From contig NW_023998415.1 of assembly GCF_014805625.2 (NCBI RefSeq), positions 16,351,160 through 16,415,159 of the forward strand: a DNA stretch of 64,000 bases. The letters run 5' to 3'. The translations under genes were made by a program, and so were the position numbers. Below the pieces are notes generated by a model. The model made no database searches. It was given only the letters and a program-made list of their open reading frames with translations, and had not been told where the DNA came from. The DNA is from Glossina fuscipes (Eukaryota > Arthropoda > Insecta > Diptera > Glossinidae). Shown here in pieces: positions 36,701-49,544 of this stretch. Every line of letters starts with the position of its first letter. Position 1 is the stretch's first letter.

Positions 36701-37279
36701 AGTTAAAGGGCTCTTTATAAAGCACACCCAGCGAAGAATAGGTAAAAATTTCATATTCTCTTTCAAATCATTTTCAGAGGAGAAAGTGGAAAGAGAAAAT
36801 AGAAAAAGTTCCATATCGTATTATCGCCTCACTTACGATCAATTGATATTAAAGACAAGTTAAGCCGATTAATCGCGAAACTAAGACAACGTTAATAGCG
36901 CAAAAGCCAAAAAAGGAGAAAGAATTTGAAAGCGAAAGATTACACAGCGTGCTATGCATCAATGTTTTATATAAATTTCCATATAATTACGCCTTGAATG
37001 CGATTCAGCTCCAAAAATTTGAACATCATTATGCGTATGCAGCAGCTATGTACGACGTTATGGAACGGGGTTGGGTTTCCCTTTACAAGGACAAAATGAC
37101 CTTAGGCATGTTTTTATAAAGAAATAATAATATACGCAAAATGTAAATATGTATGTTTGTACAATCGCATCGTGCAAAATAATAGACATTAGTTTTGTGT
37201 TTGCATTTCTTTCGCTCAAAGGTATCAATGGTATGGCAAAATACTGCATTTCCGGTTTCGGGGAAATTGTATAAGACAA

Positions 37280-37280
<1 letters not shown>
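36701..37280. other. Non-coding DNA
   Basis: A-rich purine stretch at about 36776-36808. No gene was seen. Confidence 0.5.

Positions 37281-37320
<40 letters not shown>
37281..37320. repeat. Poly-A tract, 40 A
   Basis: The longest uninterrupted homopolymer in the window. No retroposed gene or LINE body could be recognised immediately upstream. Confidence 0.97.
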
Positions 37321-37324
<4 letters not shown>

Positions 37325-38127
37325 AAGATATTCTTGTTTATTATTTAAAAAACACGTATTAAAAGTGAAGAGATTGCTTTTGTTTTTTCTTACTTCTCAA
37401 ATAGTCCTAAATGAAGCGGTATCTGATCTCATTAAATTGTTCACATGAATGATATTAAATAGGATAAGTTTAAATAAGTTTAATCCTTATATAGGGTAGA
37501 GGGTCCAAATTTTTCCACATAAATCTGTCGTTATATGTGTCAATAACACGATTTATCTTCACACGATCGATTGAGAATTCGCAGTCTATTGGAGTAAGGC
37601 AATGTCCTAACATAAGAAGAATGTATTATCGAATCCAAATGAACTATATATCGCATCATCTTTATCGCAAGGTCACATGGGCATTTTCTCCCAAGTACAT
37701 AATCATGGAATTTTTCTCCAAATAAATTTTTATCTATCGCGTAATATTTATGCGTGGCATGTTGCAAGTTGCATTTTTCATTTTTTGCAAGCCATATATC
37801 GTGCAAGTCGAAATCGTCTAATTTTTCCCACAAAATATCAATGGTCAGATTCCGTCAGCGGTCTTCATTGACGGTAGTGGCAATGACTTTTTCAATTTCA
37901 AAAATTATAATGATTCTCAACCTACAAGCCATACCCAAAAGTTATTTTTCCACATTTAACATTCGTTTGACAATAATCCTTATTTACAAGGTCAAGCAAC
38001 CAAATATGTGGTCTTCATCCGGCTTCAGCATTACGCTTGAGTAACCGTGAATTCCTGATTTTTGTAATAAATTGTAACAATTTCTGTACGCTGTCCATGT
38101 AATGGCAATATAACGAAACCTCTCTTT
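37321..38127. other. Non-coding DNA
   Basis: AT-rich sequence. A tatatagggtagagggtcc word at 37489 resembles the inverse of gatgaccctatatata at about 38578, so this and the next entry could be parts of one element. Confidence 0.4.
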
Positions 38128-38486
38128 TTACACGAATTTTTTTACACGAATCTTTTTACACTAATTAAAAAGGAAAAGACTTATCTTTCTACACCAATTG
38201 TTTGGTTTTCAATATTCTATGAATTTGTTTTATGAATATTTTTAATGAATTTTTCTACTACATATACATTTTAATGGATTAAAATGTGTGAGAATGAAAG
38301 AAACTCTTAAATAAAGTTTAAAAAAAGCTTTTCAGAATTTATTGTGTTTTTCAGGAATTTTTCTATGTCTGGAACCGATTTACTATTTTTCCGTTTAGTC
38401 AATATACTTTTTTTAATTTTACGGAATTTTTGTACGATAAATTTTTTTTGCTTGAAATTTTTGAAAATACACGTATCGTGTAAAAA
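38128..38486. repeat. Possible non-autonomous DNA element with TTTTACACGAAT repeats
   Basis: Three or four direct units of about 15 bp (ttttacacgaattt, ttttacacgaatc, ttttacactaatt, ttctacaccaatt) occur at 38128-38202, and an inverted copy acgtatcgtgtaaaaag at 38470-38486. The interior is AT-rich without a coding frame. It may be a MITE-like element, but no target-site duplication was confirmed. Confidence 0.35.
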
Positions 38487-39210
38487 GAAAATTTATTGTA
38501 TATGGAAAGCAAAAATTGATGTAAATCTCAATCAAAAGTGTGTTTTGTTTTTGTTTACTAACGGAACCGTCAATTGGGATGACCCTATATATATACGCAT
38601 TTGTCTATACTTGTTTTAATAGAACAATAACAGCATCGAAGTTTTTTAGATTCATTATTTGTTGATTCGAAAAATTACACTAACGTTGAATTTCATTCAT
38701 TTCCAGTTTCAATTTAAAGCTTAGGCTCTGATAGGGTCTTACACTACAAATGTAACATGTGGCATGCTTATGAAAACAAATATAATCCTCAGGAAAATCC
38801 ACATGTAGTTAACAGATGCACACAGCTATGCATAAGCTTGTGTGTAAATTTATATGTATATTCAGTCTGCCGTACAAATTTACAAATAGTGCACATGCAA
38901 CACATAAAATAAGTGAAATATGTATGTATAAACGTCCGCGAAGCCACGCGTATATATATCTGTGCATATATACCTCGGTATGTGTCTATAGACAAATATA
39001 AGTATATAAAAATGTACAGTTATACAGGCACTGCAGCAGTGTTGCATGCATAGTAAATAAACGAACGGTCTTTTGTTTTTTTTTTCTTTTTTTTTTTCAT
39101 TGCAGATGATGAAAATACTGCATATTTTTGTTATTGGTGTTGTTGTTCTTGTACTCTTCGCGTTTGTTTTTGTTTGCTTTTAATATATTGTTTTTGTTAG
39201 TGGTGGTGTA
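38487..39210. other. Non-coding DNA
   Basis: T-rich tracts at 39070-39098. No gene was recognised. Confidence 0.5.
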
Positions 39211-39566
39211 ATTGTTATTGTTGTTGTTGTATTTTTAATTTTCCTTTATGCTTCTTGTTCCCATTCCAATTGCATTCCAAACGATAAAAACACAAGCAAT
39301 CACACAACTAATGCATACACATGCAATCACACTTACAAACGCACACATGAACGCTATAATAATAATCAAAGCACCAAAACGTAACCCATGCAACCCAACA
39401 ATAACAAAACAAACTGAAAACCAACCAACAACAACAACAACAACTTCATGGGCAATTGCAGTTTTTAACATTTTTGTTTGTGTCTGCATTTTCTTTACGA
39501 AGCAGCCGCAGCAACAGCAGCAAAAAAAAAAAAAAAACCCGCAAAAAATTCCTAAAAAAAAAAAAA
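39211..39566. repeat. Triplet and A-tract cluster
   Basis: (TTG)n at 39211-39230, (CAA)n at 39422-39444, (CAG)n near 39509-39521, and A tracts at 39521-39537 and 39554-39568. The TTG and CAA blocks are complementary and face each other across about 190 bases. The long frames on both strands here come from these repeats. Confidence 0.85.
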
Positions 39567-42354
39567 AAAGAAAAAAACATTGCGGGATGAGGCGTAAAAG
39601 GTCAAACGAGTACAAACGTTTTTTGCGCTGCGCTCAACGTTGTAAAATTCCGTATAAACGTAAAGACACAAATAAAAAGTATTATCTTTCTTGTTTCTTT
39701 TATTTTTATTTTTATATTATGAAAACTAGTGTGCAGACAAAAGTCAGACAAAAACAAAATTAAACTTCGTTTTATTGAGAGCAATAAATATGTAAAAAAG
39801 AGAAGCAAATCTAACCGCCAAATCATAATTTCCATAGAATCCACACCGACTGAGAGTAAAGAAACGTTACGAAAATGAAACAAATACAACAATAATATTA
39901 TTTTTAAAAGAGATAATCTTCGAAATGCTTCTCTCACTGGAAATGCTGGCATTTTTTCTAAATGAGAACAACATCCAAAATTCATTTACCACAAATCAAA
40001 TCGAAAAAAAGCTAAACTCTCTTCTCTTTTGTTCATCTCTCTTCCTATTTTTTTGTCTTTTTTTCTTCATTTTAAGAAAAAAAAAAAAAAAAAAAAATGC
40101 GACAAGTAACAACGTAAGCGTTAAAATTTATTTAAATTTAGTCACTAGATGGCGTTATAAATAATGCAATGTATAGTATTTTAAGGGAAAATTCTCAAAA
40201 CCCTAGAAATAATGTATCATTCATTACAAACGGCATTATTTGATTTATTTCAATAAATTCGGATGAAAACTATTTGTAAAAAAGGCACACAATCAGAAAT
40301 TTCGGATACTTAATTAACCTGATTTGCTTTTCGGTAATTTTTCACTTTGTCAACCACACTTGTAAAATGCTTTGATTTGCTTTGATTTCTCTCTCTGAAA
40401 TCCGTTAGCGGTTTTTTTCTTTTTCACAGTGTTTATAAAAAAAAATAAAAAAAAAAAAACTCAACAATTTTTGCATAAATTACGATCAAAATACCGTCAA
40501 CAATATGACTACACTAACCACACTTGCATAAATTATAATCAAAAATCTTCTTTATTTTCTTATCTTATTTATTTATATAATTAATTTATTATTATAATTT
40601 ATTTATATAATATAGCAATAATAGACAACGAACATTGAGCGATCGTCCTACCAAAACGGGACCACGCGCAGAGCATTAAATGTAATATTTTAAAAAGAAA
40701 TGCAACGGCCGTGGAAGAAGAAGCGAAAAGCATGCTTCTAATAATATCCAGAAAGCCATTGATATCGCCTGTAGGATATCTTTATCTGATTCAGGCAGGT
40801 CTGCGCATGCTGTGTGTACATATGCTCATACATAAGTAAAGGATTTACAAAATACTGCATATTTTTCGCAAAACATACAATGAAATGTTAGATCTTTAGA
40901 TCTTTAGTTGTTTAGATTGTTGACCTGCTGTTTGTTTCAATATTCTTTTTTTGTTTAAACATGTGCTAAACGGTCCGTAAGCAAATTTGCATCTCTCGAT
41001 AATTATTTTGAGATTAATTCTTATTTCAAAGAATATCTTCTAAATCTTATAAATATATATATATATATATATGTATAGTGATTTAACCATGAAGGTAATT
41101 CGATGAATACCTTTACTTTGGGACTTTGAGAATCAGTCCAAGCCAACCAGTATAGCATAAGTAAAAGAGTTATATTAAAAGTTTTACTTCATTATCTAGT
41201 GCGACGTCTTCAACTCGATTTTCAAGCTTGATCTACGGCAATCAACTAAGTGCTAAGCTTTGACTTTCTATCCTAACTGTTGCTGTCATGGCAATTTTAG
41301 GATGCTTACGTAATTGATCGAAACCCGTTCTAATGTTATACATTTTTTATATAGAGTTTATTATGTGTACACGAAAGACATGCGATCTAGAAAAAGCGTT
41401 GCGAAGTATCCCGGTTATGCTTACTACGAAATAAAATTAACTTTTCGGTAACCTCCAACTGAGACAACATGAATAGATTGTCAAGGAAAATTCAAAGTGA
41501 AATATTACACCTTCTATACCTTTAATAAACAATCAATAAAAGGGAAATAGGGAAAGAATTCGGTTCGATATTGGCCAAGTAATTCCAAGCTGATGTGCAT
41601 ACGTGAACAACATATGATTTGACGACTGAAGTAAGAATAGTAATCCAAACAACTTCACAAAATCTCGAATTTCATTGCAAAACCATTCTCTCGTTACGCA
41701 GCTTGAAATTCTTCGAGCAATCAGTATTAATTTGATACGGAACTAATAACCGAATAGTTTTTCGCATATGAAAAATAATTTCTCGTCACCCACTCTTTAG
41801 AATCATCATCTTTATTAGTTACATATATGAATATTGCATATATCAGGAAAATATAATCTGCCTTACCTCGAGGTGAAACTTAACTCTTAACTCTCTTTAA
41901 AACAAACGTGTCGACGTCATCGAATCCCTTTCATAGACTCATTCTAACATTGTCGAGAATCAGTATAGTACATTGCAGGCTTTACTTTGTACTATGTTTA
42001 CTTTATCTCGTATATCGAACTGTACTGTATATGCATTTAAGTATCGCAACAGAACAGTAATAACGCGATCGCGTCATATTTCTAAAGTAGTTAAGTAATT
42101 TATTAGGGTTAGGTTGAAGCTTCAACGAAGACTTTCCGCTACTATAACAAAGCGTTTACATTGGCAGGAAAGTTTTGCCGTAATTTTATTACCACCAAGG
42201 TCATTTTACTTGGGAGGTCATGGTAAAAAGGTACAGGACATCACATGGAATCATACTATTATTTAGCGTATCTCTAGCGGAAAACTTACTACATCATCAG
42301 TTAATTACGAGGTTTAGAATGAATAAAAGACGGCACTGAATAAATTCTATGTAA
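39567..42354. other. Long gene-free stretch
   Basis: A tract at 40078-40097, (TA)n at 41052-41073, and A/T tracts near 40440. No gene, RNA or known transposon was recognised on either strand. Confidence 0.5.
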
Positions 42355-43010
42355 AACATTGCATTTCGTATGAGCTCAAGAAAGGAAGCAATGCATCAAT
42401 TGGTTATAAAAACTTATGCGACATATCGAAAAATCAAGGTGTAAATGTTCGAATCCGTTAAAGATAGTTTCCCAATTTTCGTTCCGGACATTTTGATGTC
42501 AAAGCAGATCTTCGATCTGAGAGGCCATATAAGCTCAATAATGACGGCTGCTCAGGAATACATTAAAAATCTTTGATTTGTCTTGGTTTGCATAGGATTT
42601 CACTGAAATAAATTGATCGGATCAAGGGAGAATCTTTTCATCAGATGCAATGTGGATACGTTTTTGCGCAAATTCATTATGGGAGATGAAAAGTGGGTTT
42701 TTTGACAAAAAATATAAAGCGAAGAAGGCTTACTGAGGGTAAGCTATCAAGCCGAACACTGATTGTAACCAGCCTTATACGTTTGAATGCAGCAATCATG
42801 GCCAAAATGGCTAATATTAACGAAGAGCAAAGAAATTGTGTTCCATCAAGACAATGCTATGCCATGCATATCTTGAAATGGTGATGCAACAAACGTTAAA
42901 TCCTTCAAATTACTATCTATTCCGATCCGCTTCAGAATTATCTGCAAATCGGAAAATATATACCCGTTTCGAAGCTGTACCCGACAACATTTTGAACGTA
43001 TTATGAGTTA
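42355..43010 (+). pseudogene. Decayed mariner-family transposase
   Basis: Reading across frames on the plus strand gives the mariner plan in order. The N-terminal helix region is YELKKGSNASIGYKN (42370). The linker before the catalytic core is RSGHFDVKADLRSERP (42478). The first catalytic block is GDEKWVF at 42682. The second catalytic block is EIVFHQDNAMP at about 42830. The region after the third acid is NPSNYYLFRSA at 42903, then FEAVPDNI at about 42970. The HQDNA and GDEKW motifs are clear. Several frameshifts and stops, and an internal loss between the linker and GDEKW (about 200 bases instead of the usual larger spacing), make it non-functional. The inverted terminal repeats were not located. 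Confidence 0.85.
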
Positions 43011-46000
43011 TGATTAGCTATTGTATGACGATGTCCAAATATTTGAATACCTTTTATTGTATCCATCGAAATCGATCGAAAATATATAAAATTAAAAACT
43101 TGGTTTCTAACAAAGAAAGTAAGAGTGTAAGTCAAACCGTCAGTCGTAGATAAGATAGATAAAAAGGATTTCAAAATTACCCATAGCAGGCACAAAGCAT
43201 AAGAACTAAACAAATCGTACAGATATTCCAGGGGCCCACCATAAATCCGATAGACAAGAAAATGTCCCCAGATACTTTTGCATTAAACGATGAATAGATG
43301 ATGATAGGATAAATATATATTTTATTATAGTATTTTACTCATTTTGTTTGTGGCATCATATGCGAGAGTATGTCTTCCATGCTTAAACACATAAATTAGA
43401 ATACTTTAAGGTGCTTTCACCGTATATTTTAGAATATATATATTATAAATTCGAGCTGTCCGCACTCTTCATCAAAAGTATTGTACAGACACATACCACA
43501 AAATGTATAAACATGAAAATTTAATATATTATTAAAATTGTTTACTCTATGGTTTGTTAATTAATAAAATTCTGAAATTCCTTTCACTTCTCAAAATATT
43601 AAAATAACAATTTATGTAAAGGCCTGCCACAAGTAGCTAAGCTATATAGAAAACATCATTATATTTTAAGCTTTAAAGCAGATAACAAAAATTTTTTTTT
43701 TTTTTATTTGATCCTAAAATTATGCTAATACTAATTATTATTAATTATATTAAACCAAGAAATAGACTATGATATTTGATTTGTTATTGTGATACCAATT
43801 ATTGTCATTTAAAACCGTTACTTAATCTTTTTCTATACAAGAGTTACGAAATTCTTATATTACCTTTGCTGTGCACTACTGCTTAGATTTCTATCTATTA
43901 ACAGAACATGTGACAAAAAAATTAAAAGTGAAAGGCGATAGGAGAAAAATGAAAAAAGGGAAAAGGGAAAGAGAAACATATGCTAGATATATATGTGTAA
44001 TCTTATATACGATTGTACCAGAGACAACGAAATAGCAAGACGGTCCAATATATTATTCAAAATTTAAACTAGAAAATTATTGCAAATATTTTAATGCCTC
44101 CCGTTATGAATAACGGTAGTGATGCAGTTTAATTAACCGACATTCGATAGTTTTCTCTCTCATTCTCAGTTTCTGTTAATAGTTTCATAATAGGTTAGGC
44201 GTCGCAGTCTCTTAAACGTTTTTAAAGCCGAAGCATATAAAATTCTGTGCGTATATGCGCTATGGTATACATACATGCGTCTATTTACGAAGAAAATCCA
44301 TGTACAAGTAACTGCACAGTTACATTTCAAAAAGTTTACGATATTAATGTGAGACCGTATTATACGAAACAGAGCGAACGAACTAGTACAAAAGGGGGGA
44401 GGGAGAAGTTCGGTTTAAAAAAAAATTTCAAAAAAACACGCCCTTATATATATGCTCGTAATTCGGATAAGTATCTTTATTTAAAGTTTCTTAAGAAGTA
44501 ATGCTTCCCGGCAAGAAATTCCCATCTTCTGAGCATTTTTCTGCATTATCTTAATAGATCCATGGTCTACTTATTGTAAACAATCGGTTATTTTGGATTG
44601 TTTACTTAAATGATTGGTTTACTTAAACGACCCTTGCATAGAGCTAAGAAGCACTTATGATGATCTCTTTTCATTTGAAGAAACTTCCCTTTTGCGAAAC
44701 ATGATTCGAAATGTTCGTCTGTTGTTTTACGGTCAGCTTTCTAGTAAAAGTAGAAGGTTTGCTTAGTTTGTTAAGTTAAAAAGCTTGCTAAAGTTTCCTC
44801 AAGTCTTATTGCGTTGAATGTTTCACGAGGGTTTTCCAACCCGCGCCAGAGGGATCAATTCACGAACCTTAATGTAATCAGTCCGTGCAAATATAATTTG
44901 TTTACTTTTTCAATCATATATTACGCATTAAAGAATTCGAAATTTTATGTCCGCGAAATGCTTCGATGAATTTTCTTCGTGAACTTTTTTATCAAGAAAT
45001 GTGGAGAAGTTTTCCTTATCGTATCTTGTATAATATTTATTAACCTTACTTGCTTACACAAATACACATACACATTTTAAATATATTTTATCCAATTTTC
45101 CATATCATCCATGAGTTATCCGATACTATGAGTTATCCGAAACTAGTCCCCTACTCCTTAAGTATGCAATTTAAACTCTTTTGTAGGCATGCTCTTAATC
45201 GGCATGTTGTCGGGCCAAGAATTTCGAATTTTCGTACAATATAGGCTCTTGTGCAAATGTAATGACGAGAAAAGTAAGTGAGTGCGTCCATGCTCATTGC
45301 AGTCGTCGTCTGTGGCAAACGAATCTTTCGTTATCGCCGCCATAATCTTATCAAAAATTACTTTTCCAGCATTCTTTTTAATGAAATATTCTGCTACCGA
45401 TATACATTATTTGCAAAATGTCATCTTCAACTTCCCGAGGCGCTATGTCGTTTCATTTTGAAAATGTTATTCATCTTTACTGAAGTATTTGCTCTTGCAT
45501 TGCCTTCGAACCATTCGAGGCCTAGCATACCAGGTTTGAATGCAAATAGCAAAAGTCATTCGTTCAAGACGTAAATGGCTTGTGAAACGCGCATCCTTTT
45601 CATGGGATTGGAAAATATACATGTGTGTGTGCGCGATCGAAAGCTTAGGAAAAAGCTTAAACTTTAGGTTACGTTGTCCTTTTACAGATAATTAAAATAT
45701 GTTTTGTAAACACAATATGTTGCTAATAGATCGCATTGCAAAAAGCGAAAGGGTCCGTTATAATCTCCTAATTCGAAATTTTGAACAATATGTTGGATCA
45801 TCTTGTAAGTAAGTATCAGATGATAATAGTTAGTAGTTAGTAGGTAAAAACTCTCCACAACTTCCGCTTGTAACTTTTGCGATACGCTTTCTTGTATAAC
45901 ATGGTGTCCTTGTTAATATATCAGTATACATGCGTTTGTATACCGACGCACGTATCTCTGGTATACTGTTACAAATTGAATATTTTAGCAAAACTCAATG

Positions 46001-46299
46001 TATGGGCCTTTCTCTATTAACTGTCAACTGTAGCTAAAAGGGTTTGGCGTGAATAATAATATGATTGCATTTCAAGTCTACAGTGCGACCTCATTTAAGC
46101 ACACATTCAATGATTTCACGGGAACTGCTATCATTGCATAAGTTTAGCGCTTAACTACTCGATGTTATAGATAGATAATCGATAAATATATTGGCTTGGA
46201 TCCTTTATTCATTTTGTATTTTTACTCTATACAAATATATATACAAAATCTAAACAGATGACTATCAAGGTATCACTGCTTGTAGTAGTTTCTTAATAG
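43011..46299. other. Long gene-free stretch
   Basis: Short poly-T at 43690-43706. Frames at 44247-44501, 45050-45244 and 45278-45574 were inspected and show no recognisable domain or clear splice context. The outer right end of the mariner fossil may extend somewhat into this region. Confidence 0.45.
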
Positions 46300-46620
46300 C
46301 ATATACCTGACTTCAAACTGCTACCTTTGCAAGAATGCAAAATATTTCCAGCCTACATTATACAGCAGATGTGCTCCTTGCCTAATACCAAACTGTCCGA
46401 AATTGCTTCTAATGACTTTGCCAAATTTGAAATCAACATTTTCTGACATTATCTCTGTACGAGCTTTACTACGTGACGGCAAGCAGACGAACGGAAGAGC
46501 ATGCCTAGGTCGGTTCAAATTTTAATGCAGATTAAGAATATATGCGCCTTGCAGCACATCTGACATTTCTTCTAAGGGTTGCAAGCATTTTAATGTGTGT
46601 CCGTTGGTGTAATGAAATGA
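46300..46620 (-). repeat. Family A repeat fragment, reverse
   Basis: Contains gccaaatttgaaatcaac, a purine core (ggcaagcagacgaacgg), gcatgcctaggtcggttc and ctaagggttgcaagcattt in the order of the reverse copies at 24262 and 49545. Diverged and lacking the terminal module. Confidence 0.55.
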
Positions 46621-46997
46621 AAATCATAATGAGCAGCTTCTTATTACGATATTGACAGGTTTTTCTCAAAACTTTTTCGCAACACCGTCTGCGAGCCATG
46701 TTCATATTATGGAGGTTTTACTGTACGTACATCCGTTGATTTATATTAACTTAAACAGAGAGACTCTCTTCACAAAGAGAATTGATTACATTCGCATAGC
46801 AGATATAGCAGAATAACATAAAACGGAAGCATTACAAAGGAAAACTAAAAAGGATTGAAACAGAAGTGAAATCCAGCCTAGAAATCTTATCACCTGCTGT
46901 AGAAAGGATATTTTAGGGAAAAAAATTGAAAGGATAAACAGAAAAAGAAATAAACGAAAGTTCAGCTAATGTGTATGTTGTATGACATCAACATTGA
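46621..46997. other. Non-coding DNA
   Basis: Nothing recognised. Confidence 0.5.
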
Positions 46998-47231
46998 ATG
47001 GAACGATATACTTCCATCAAATTAGTCCAAAAACCTTTTGAATCTGATTCTCACTTGTTGATCGCCCTTCCTATCTTGTTGCATAAATGCTTAAACATTC
47101 GAAATGAAGGAACAAAGGACCAACAGTTTATTATTTGTGAGCATATCGTTGATCTTATGTCAAAGATTTCGATAAAGAGTTCTTCGGACATGTTCGCTAA
47201 AGACTGCAGATATAGTAAATCAATTTTTTAA
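46998..47231 (+). CDS. Unidentified 77-codon open frame
   Basis: An ATG-started frame with a non-repetitive, helix-prone composition: MERYTSIKLVQKPFESD, LLIALPILLHKCLNIRN, FIICEHIVDLMSKISIK. It resembles the helices of repeat-type scaffold proteins only in a general way, and I cannot assign it. A possible donor (ata|gtaaat) lies near 47215. No acceptor with a pyrimidine tract is visible upstream. It is a candidate exon or chance. Confidence 0.18.
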   Translation: MERYTSIKLVQKPFESDSHLLIALPILLHKCLNIRNEGTKDQQFIICEHIVDLMSKISIKSSSDMFAKDCRYSKSIF

Positions 47232-48549
47232 ATGCACATCTAGCAATTGTCTTTAGAGATTCATTAAATTATATTTGTCACGATATAATATACGCGAGAC
47301 TCTCTATTGATCTTGATCTGGTCGTGCACACCACCCTTTTCAATTGCGATTCTATTCGAGACTATTTATGTTTCAGTTCTTACGAACGCGATTTACTTTT
47401 CTTTCACTGCGTGGTGAACTTTTTCTTGTACCATCTCTGGCATATCGGTTAAGCCAAGGAAAAAGTTCATCGTTTATACTGAAGAACTTTTGGGCGAAAA
47501 ATTGGAAACAAATGGTTTCAAGTCCTATTTGCGTCGTGGGGGGGGAAAAAAGCCAAGTGGTGGCCGAATAAGGCCAGCTTCGACCTATATAGCGAATGCA
47601 TCGAAATTTCGGAACTAGGCTTTCTTAATGCTTGCCAAGCCGTTAAAGCTGCTGATAGCTTGGTTTTTTTCTTCTTTTTTTTTTTTTGGGTGATAGTAGG
47701 CAACGTCCACTCAAAACACAGTTTAGAAGTCTTAACACGAAATTCGATGCACTGATGTGCTTTAATCCAAGGCCACAGATTGTTGACGTTGAGAACAAAC
47801 AATTTTTGTTATCATTTAAGACCGAGACATAACGGTTATGAAACCGACCCATTTTTGGATACTCGCCCCCTCCTCTCACCCCCCTATCACTCCGCCCCAT
47901 TTAAGGTGTACTTCGTTATATGACAACAGTATCTTAAGTTTTGCTATTTTATGAGGGCAACAACTCAAAAATAATACGATCTTTGACAAGCAAAGGAATT
48001 TTCGTTACATTTGGACTAAGTTAGTTCACGTTGCGGGCCCTTTCGCAATTAAGGACTCGTATCCAAAGTAAATCCTTCCCGGAAATAACCCATGCAATCT
48101 ATTAGGCGAAATGATGTAGGATGAAAAATTACTTTTAACTGGACTGTAACCTTGAACTGCGCTGCAGTTTGATTTGTAAACATAATTTTATCGATTGTAC
48201 TTTACTCTTGAACGCATAGTACCACCATTGTATGAAATAGGCCATGAACTCACTAATGAAACCGACATTCACTAAGGATATATAGCCGATCGCTAATTAG
48301 GTTATTTGATTCTAGATATCTCGTCAAGTGATAACTGGCTTCCAATGGCTTCCACGGTTGTGATTTGTGTGCGGAACAGGAATGCAGGAATTTGCCGAAG
48401 AAACTAACTGAACATTGGCTGTTATCTACCAACCTGTGGGAAAAGCATAAGAGCTTAACATAACTCCACACAAGCTTTACGATTGTTAGGCTGATGCGTA
48501 TCAGAAATTTCTCACCTTTTGTATCTACTCGCAATATTCATTCATTTTG
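47232..48549. other. Non-coding DNA, partly less AT-rich
   Basis: A plus-strand frame near 47452-47535 reads KKFIVYTEELLGEKLETNG before a ggggggggaaaaaa tract. No family was recognised. Poly-T at 47679-47688. Cytosine-rich ctcctctcacccccc at about 47870. Confidence 0.45.
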
Positions 48550-49040
48550 CAGAAGGAAAGAAAGTTCAGAGAATCTATAAAGAATTAATATATATTCTTG
48601 ATCAGTATCGCATTCGATCGAATCGTTTTAAATACATCCGTTTTTATTTTTCGCCTGTCTGTATGTCTGTCTGTCTGTCTGTCTATATGTCCCTGTCCGT
48701 GTGATGGTAAACATGTCAAAGTGAAGGCATCATCTTCAAATTCAGTATAAAAATTGAAAGTGAGCCAAATCAGTGAAAAGACGCGTCTACCGTACAACGT
48801 GCATTGAAAACATCTGTGTTTCCAAAATCAAAAAAAAAAAAAGAAGAAAATGGCGGGTACAATGTTACAAAATTCTTTGTACATCCTAGAGAGGTACCTA
48901 AACTACCCGCATGAGCATAGAAAAATTCGATTATATCCGCCCAATATTATAAAATATCAAAAGTGAAATCATTTTCAAAAAATTAAAATGACGATGAGTG
49001 AGTATAAATGATATGAATCAGTCCTACTTGTTATAACTAT
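48550..49040 (+). repeat. Family A repeat, forward
   Basis: tatatattcttgatcagta at 48588, then a (GTCT)n-expanded pyrimidine core at 48656-48690, agacgcgtctaccgtacaa, cgcccaatattataaaata, and a degraded end tgacgatgagtgagtata...cagtcctacttgtta. The left tatacccatcacc is missing. Confidence 0.72.
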
Positions 49041-49544
49041 TAATAATGGAAGCGTGAAATTCAACCCAATTCAGTCGTCACCGTGACTGCTTTTTCGAAA
49101 TTAATGTGATCGCGTTGAATCAAAGCATTAAATCAATTTTAAAGGATTAAGGAAAGAGAAAATTCATGGGTCTTATGCACAAATAAAAAAGATTGCAGTC
49201 CGCCAAGTACAAATGGATTACAATAGACATTGAAAACGTATTAAAAACACGTGTATTGAAAGCCATTTGTTTGTTTTAACAAATGTTGACTTTTCACAGT
49301 TTGCGGTGCTTTTCACAAAACTCCCTAAAGTACGCACCACAAAGGGTTTGGGTGGTGCATTGCTAAAATATCTAACATATCTAGAAATTAGGTCAAGCAG
49401 TATTGTATGAAAATGATGTAATGTTAAATGAAAATTCACATCATGTTGCTGTAAGCAGTTGTCGCTAACCACTAAGAAGCTCTCCCTTAGACAAACTGAA
49501 AAGAATGCAAAAAAAAAAAAATAAAATAAAATAAAATAAAACAC
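49041..49544. other. Spacer between two opposed A repeats
   Basis: Ends with an (AAAAT)n array at about 49517-49542 directly against the next repeat. No gene was seen. Confidence 0.6.

Noticed and set aside
39235..39763. Long frames (126-171 codons) on both strands
   Set aside because: The open state depends on CAA/CAG/poly-A tracts. The unique portions carry no recognisable motif.
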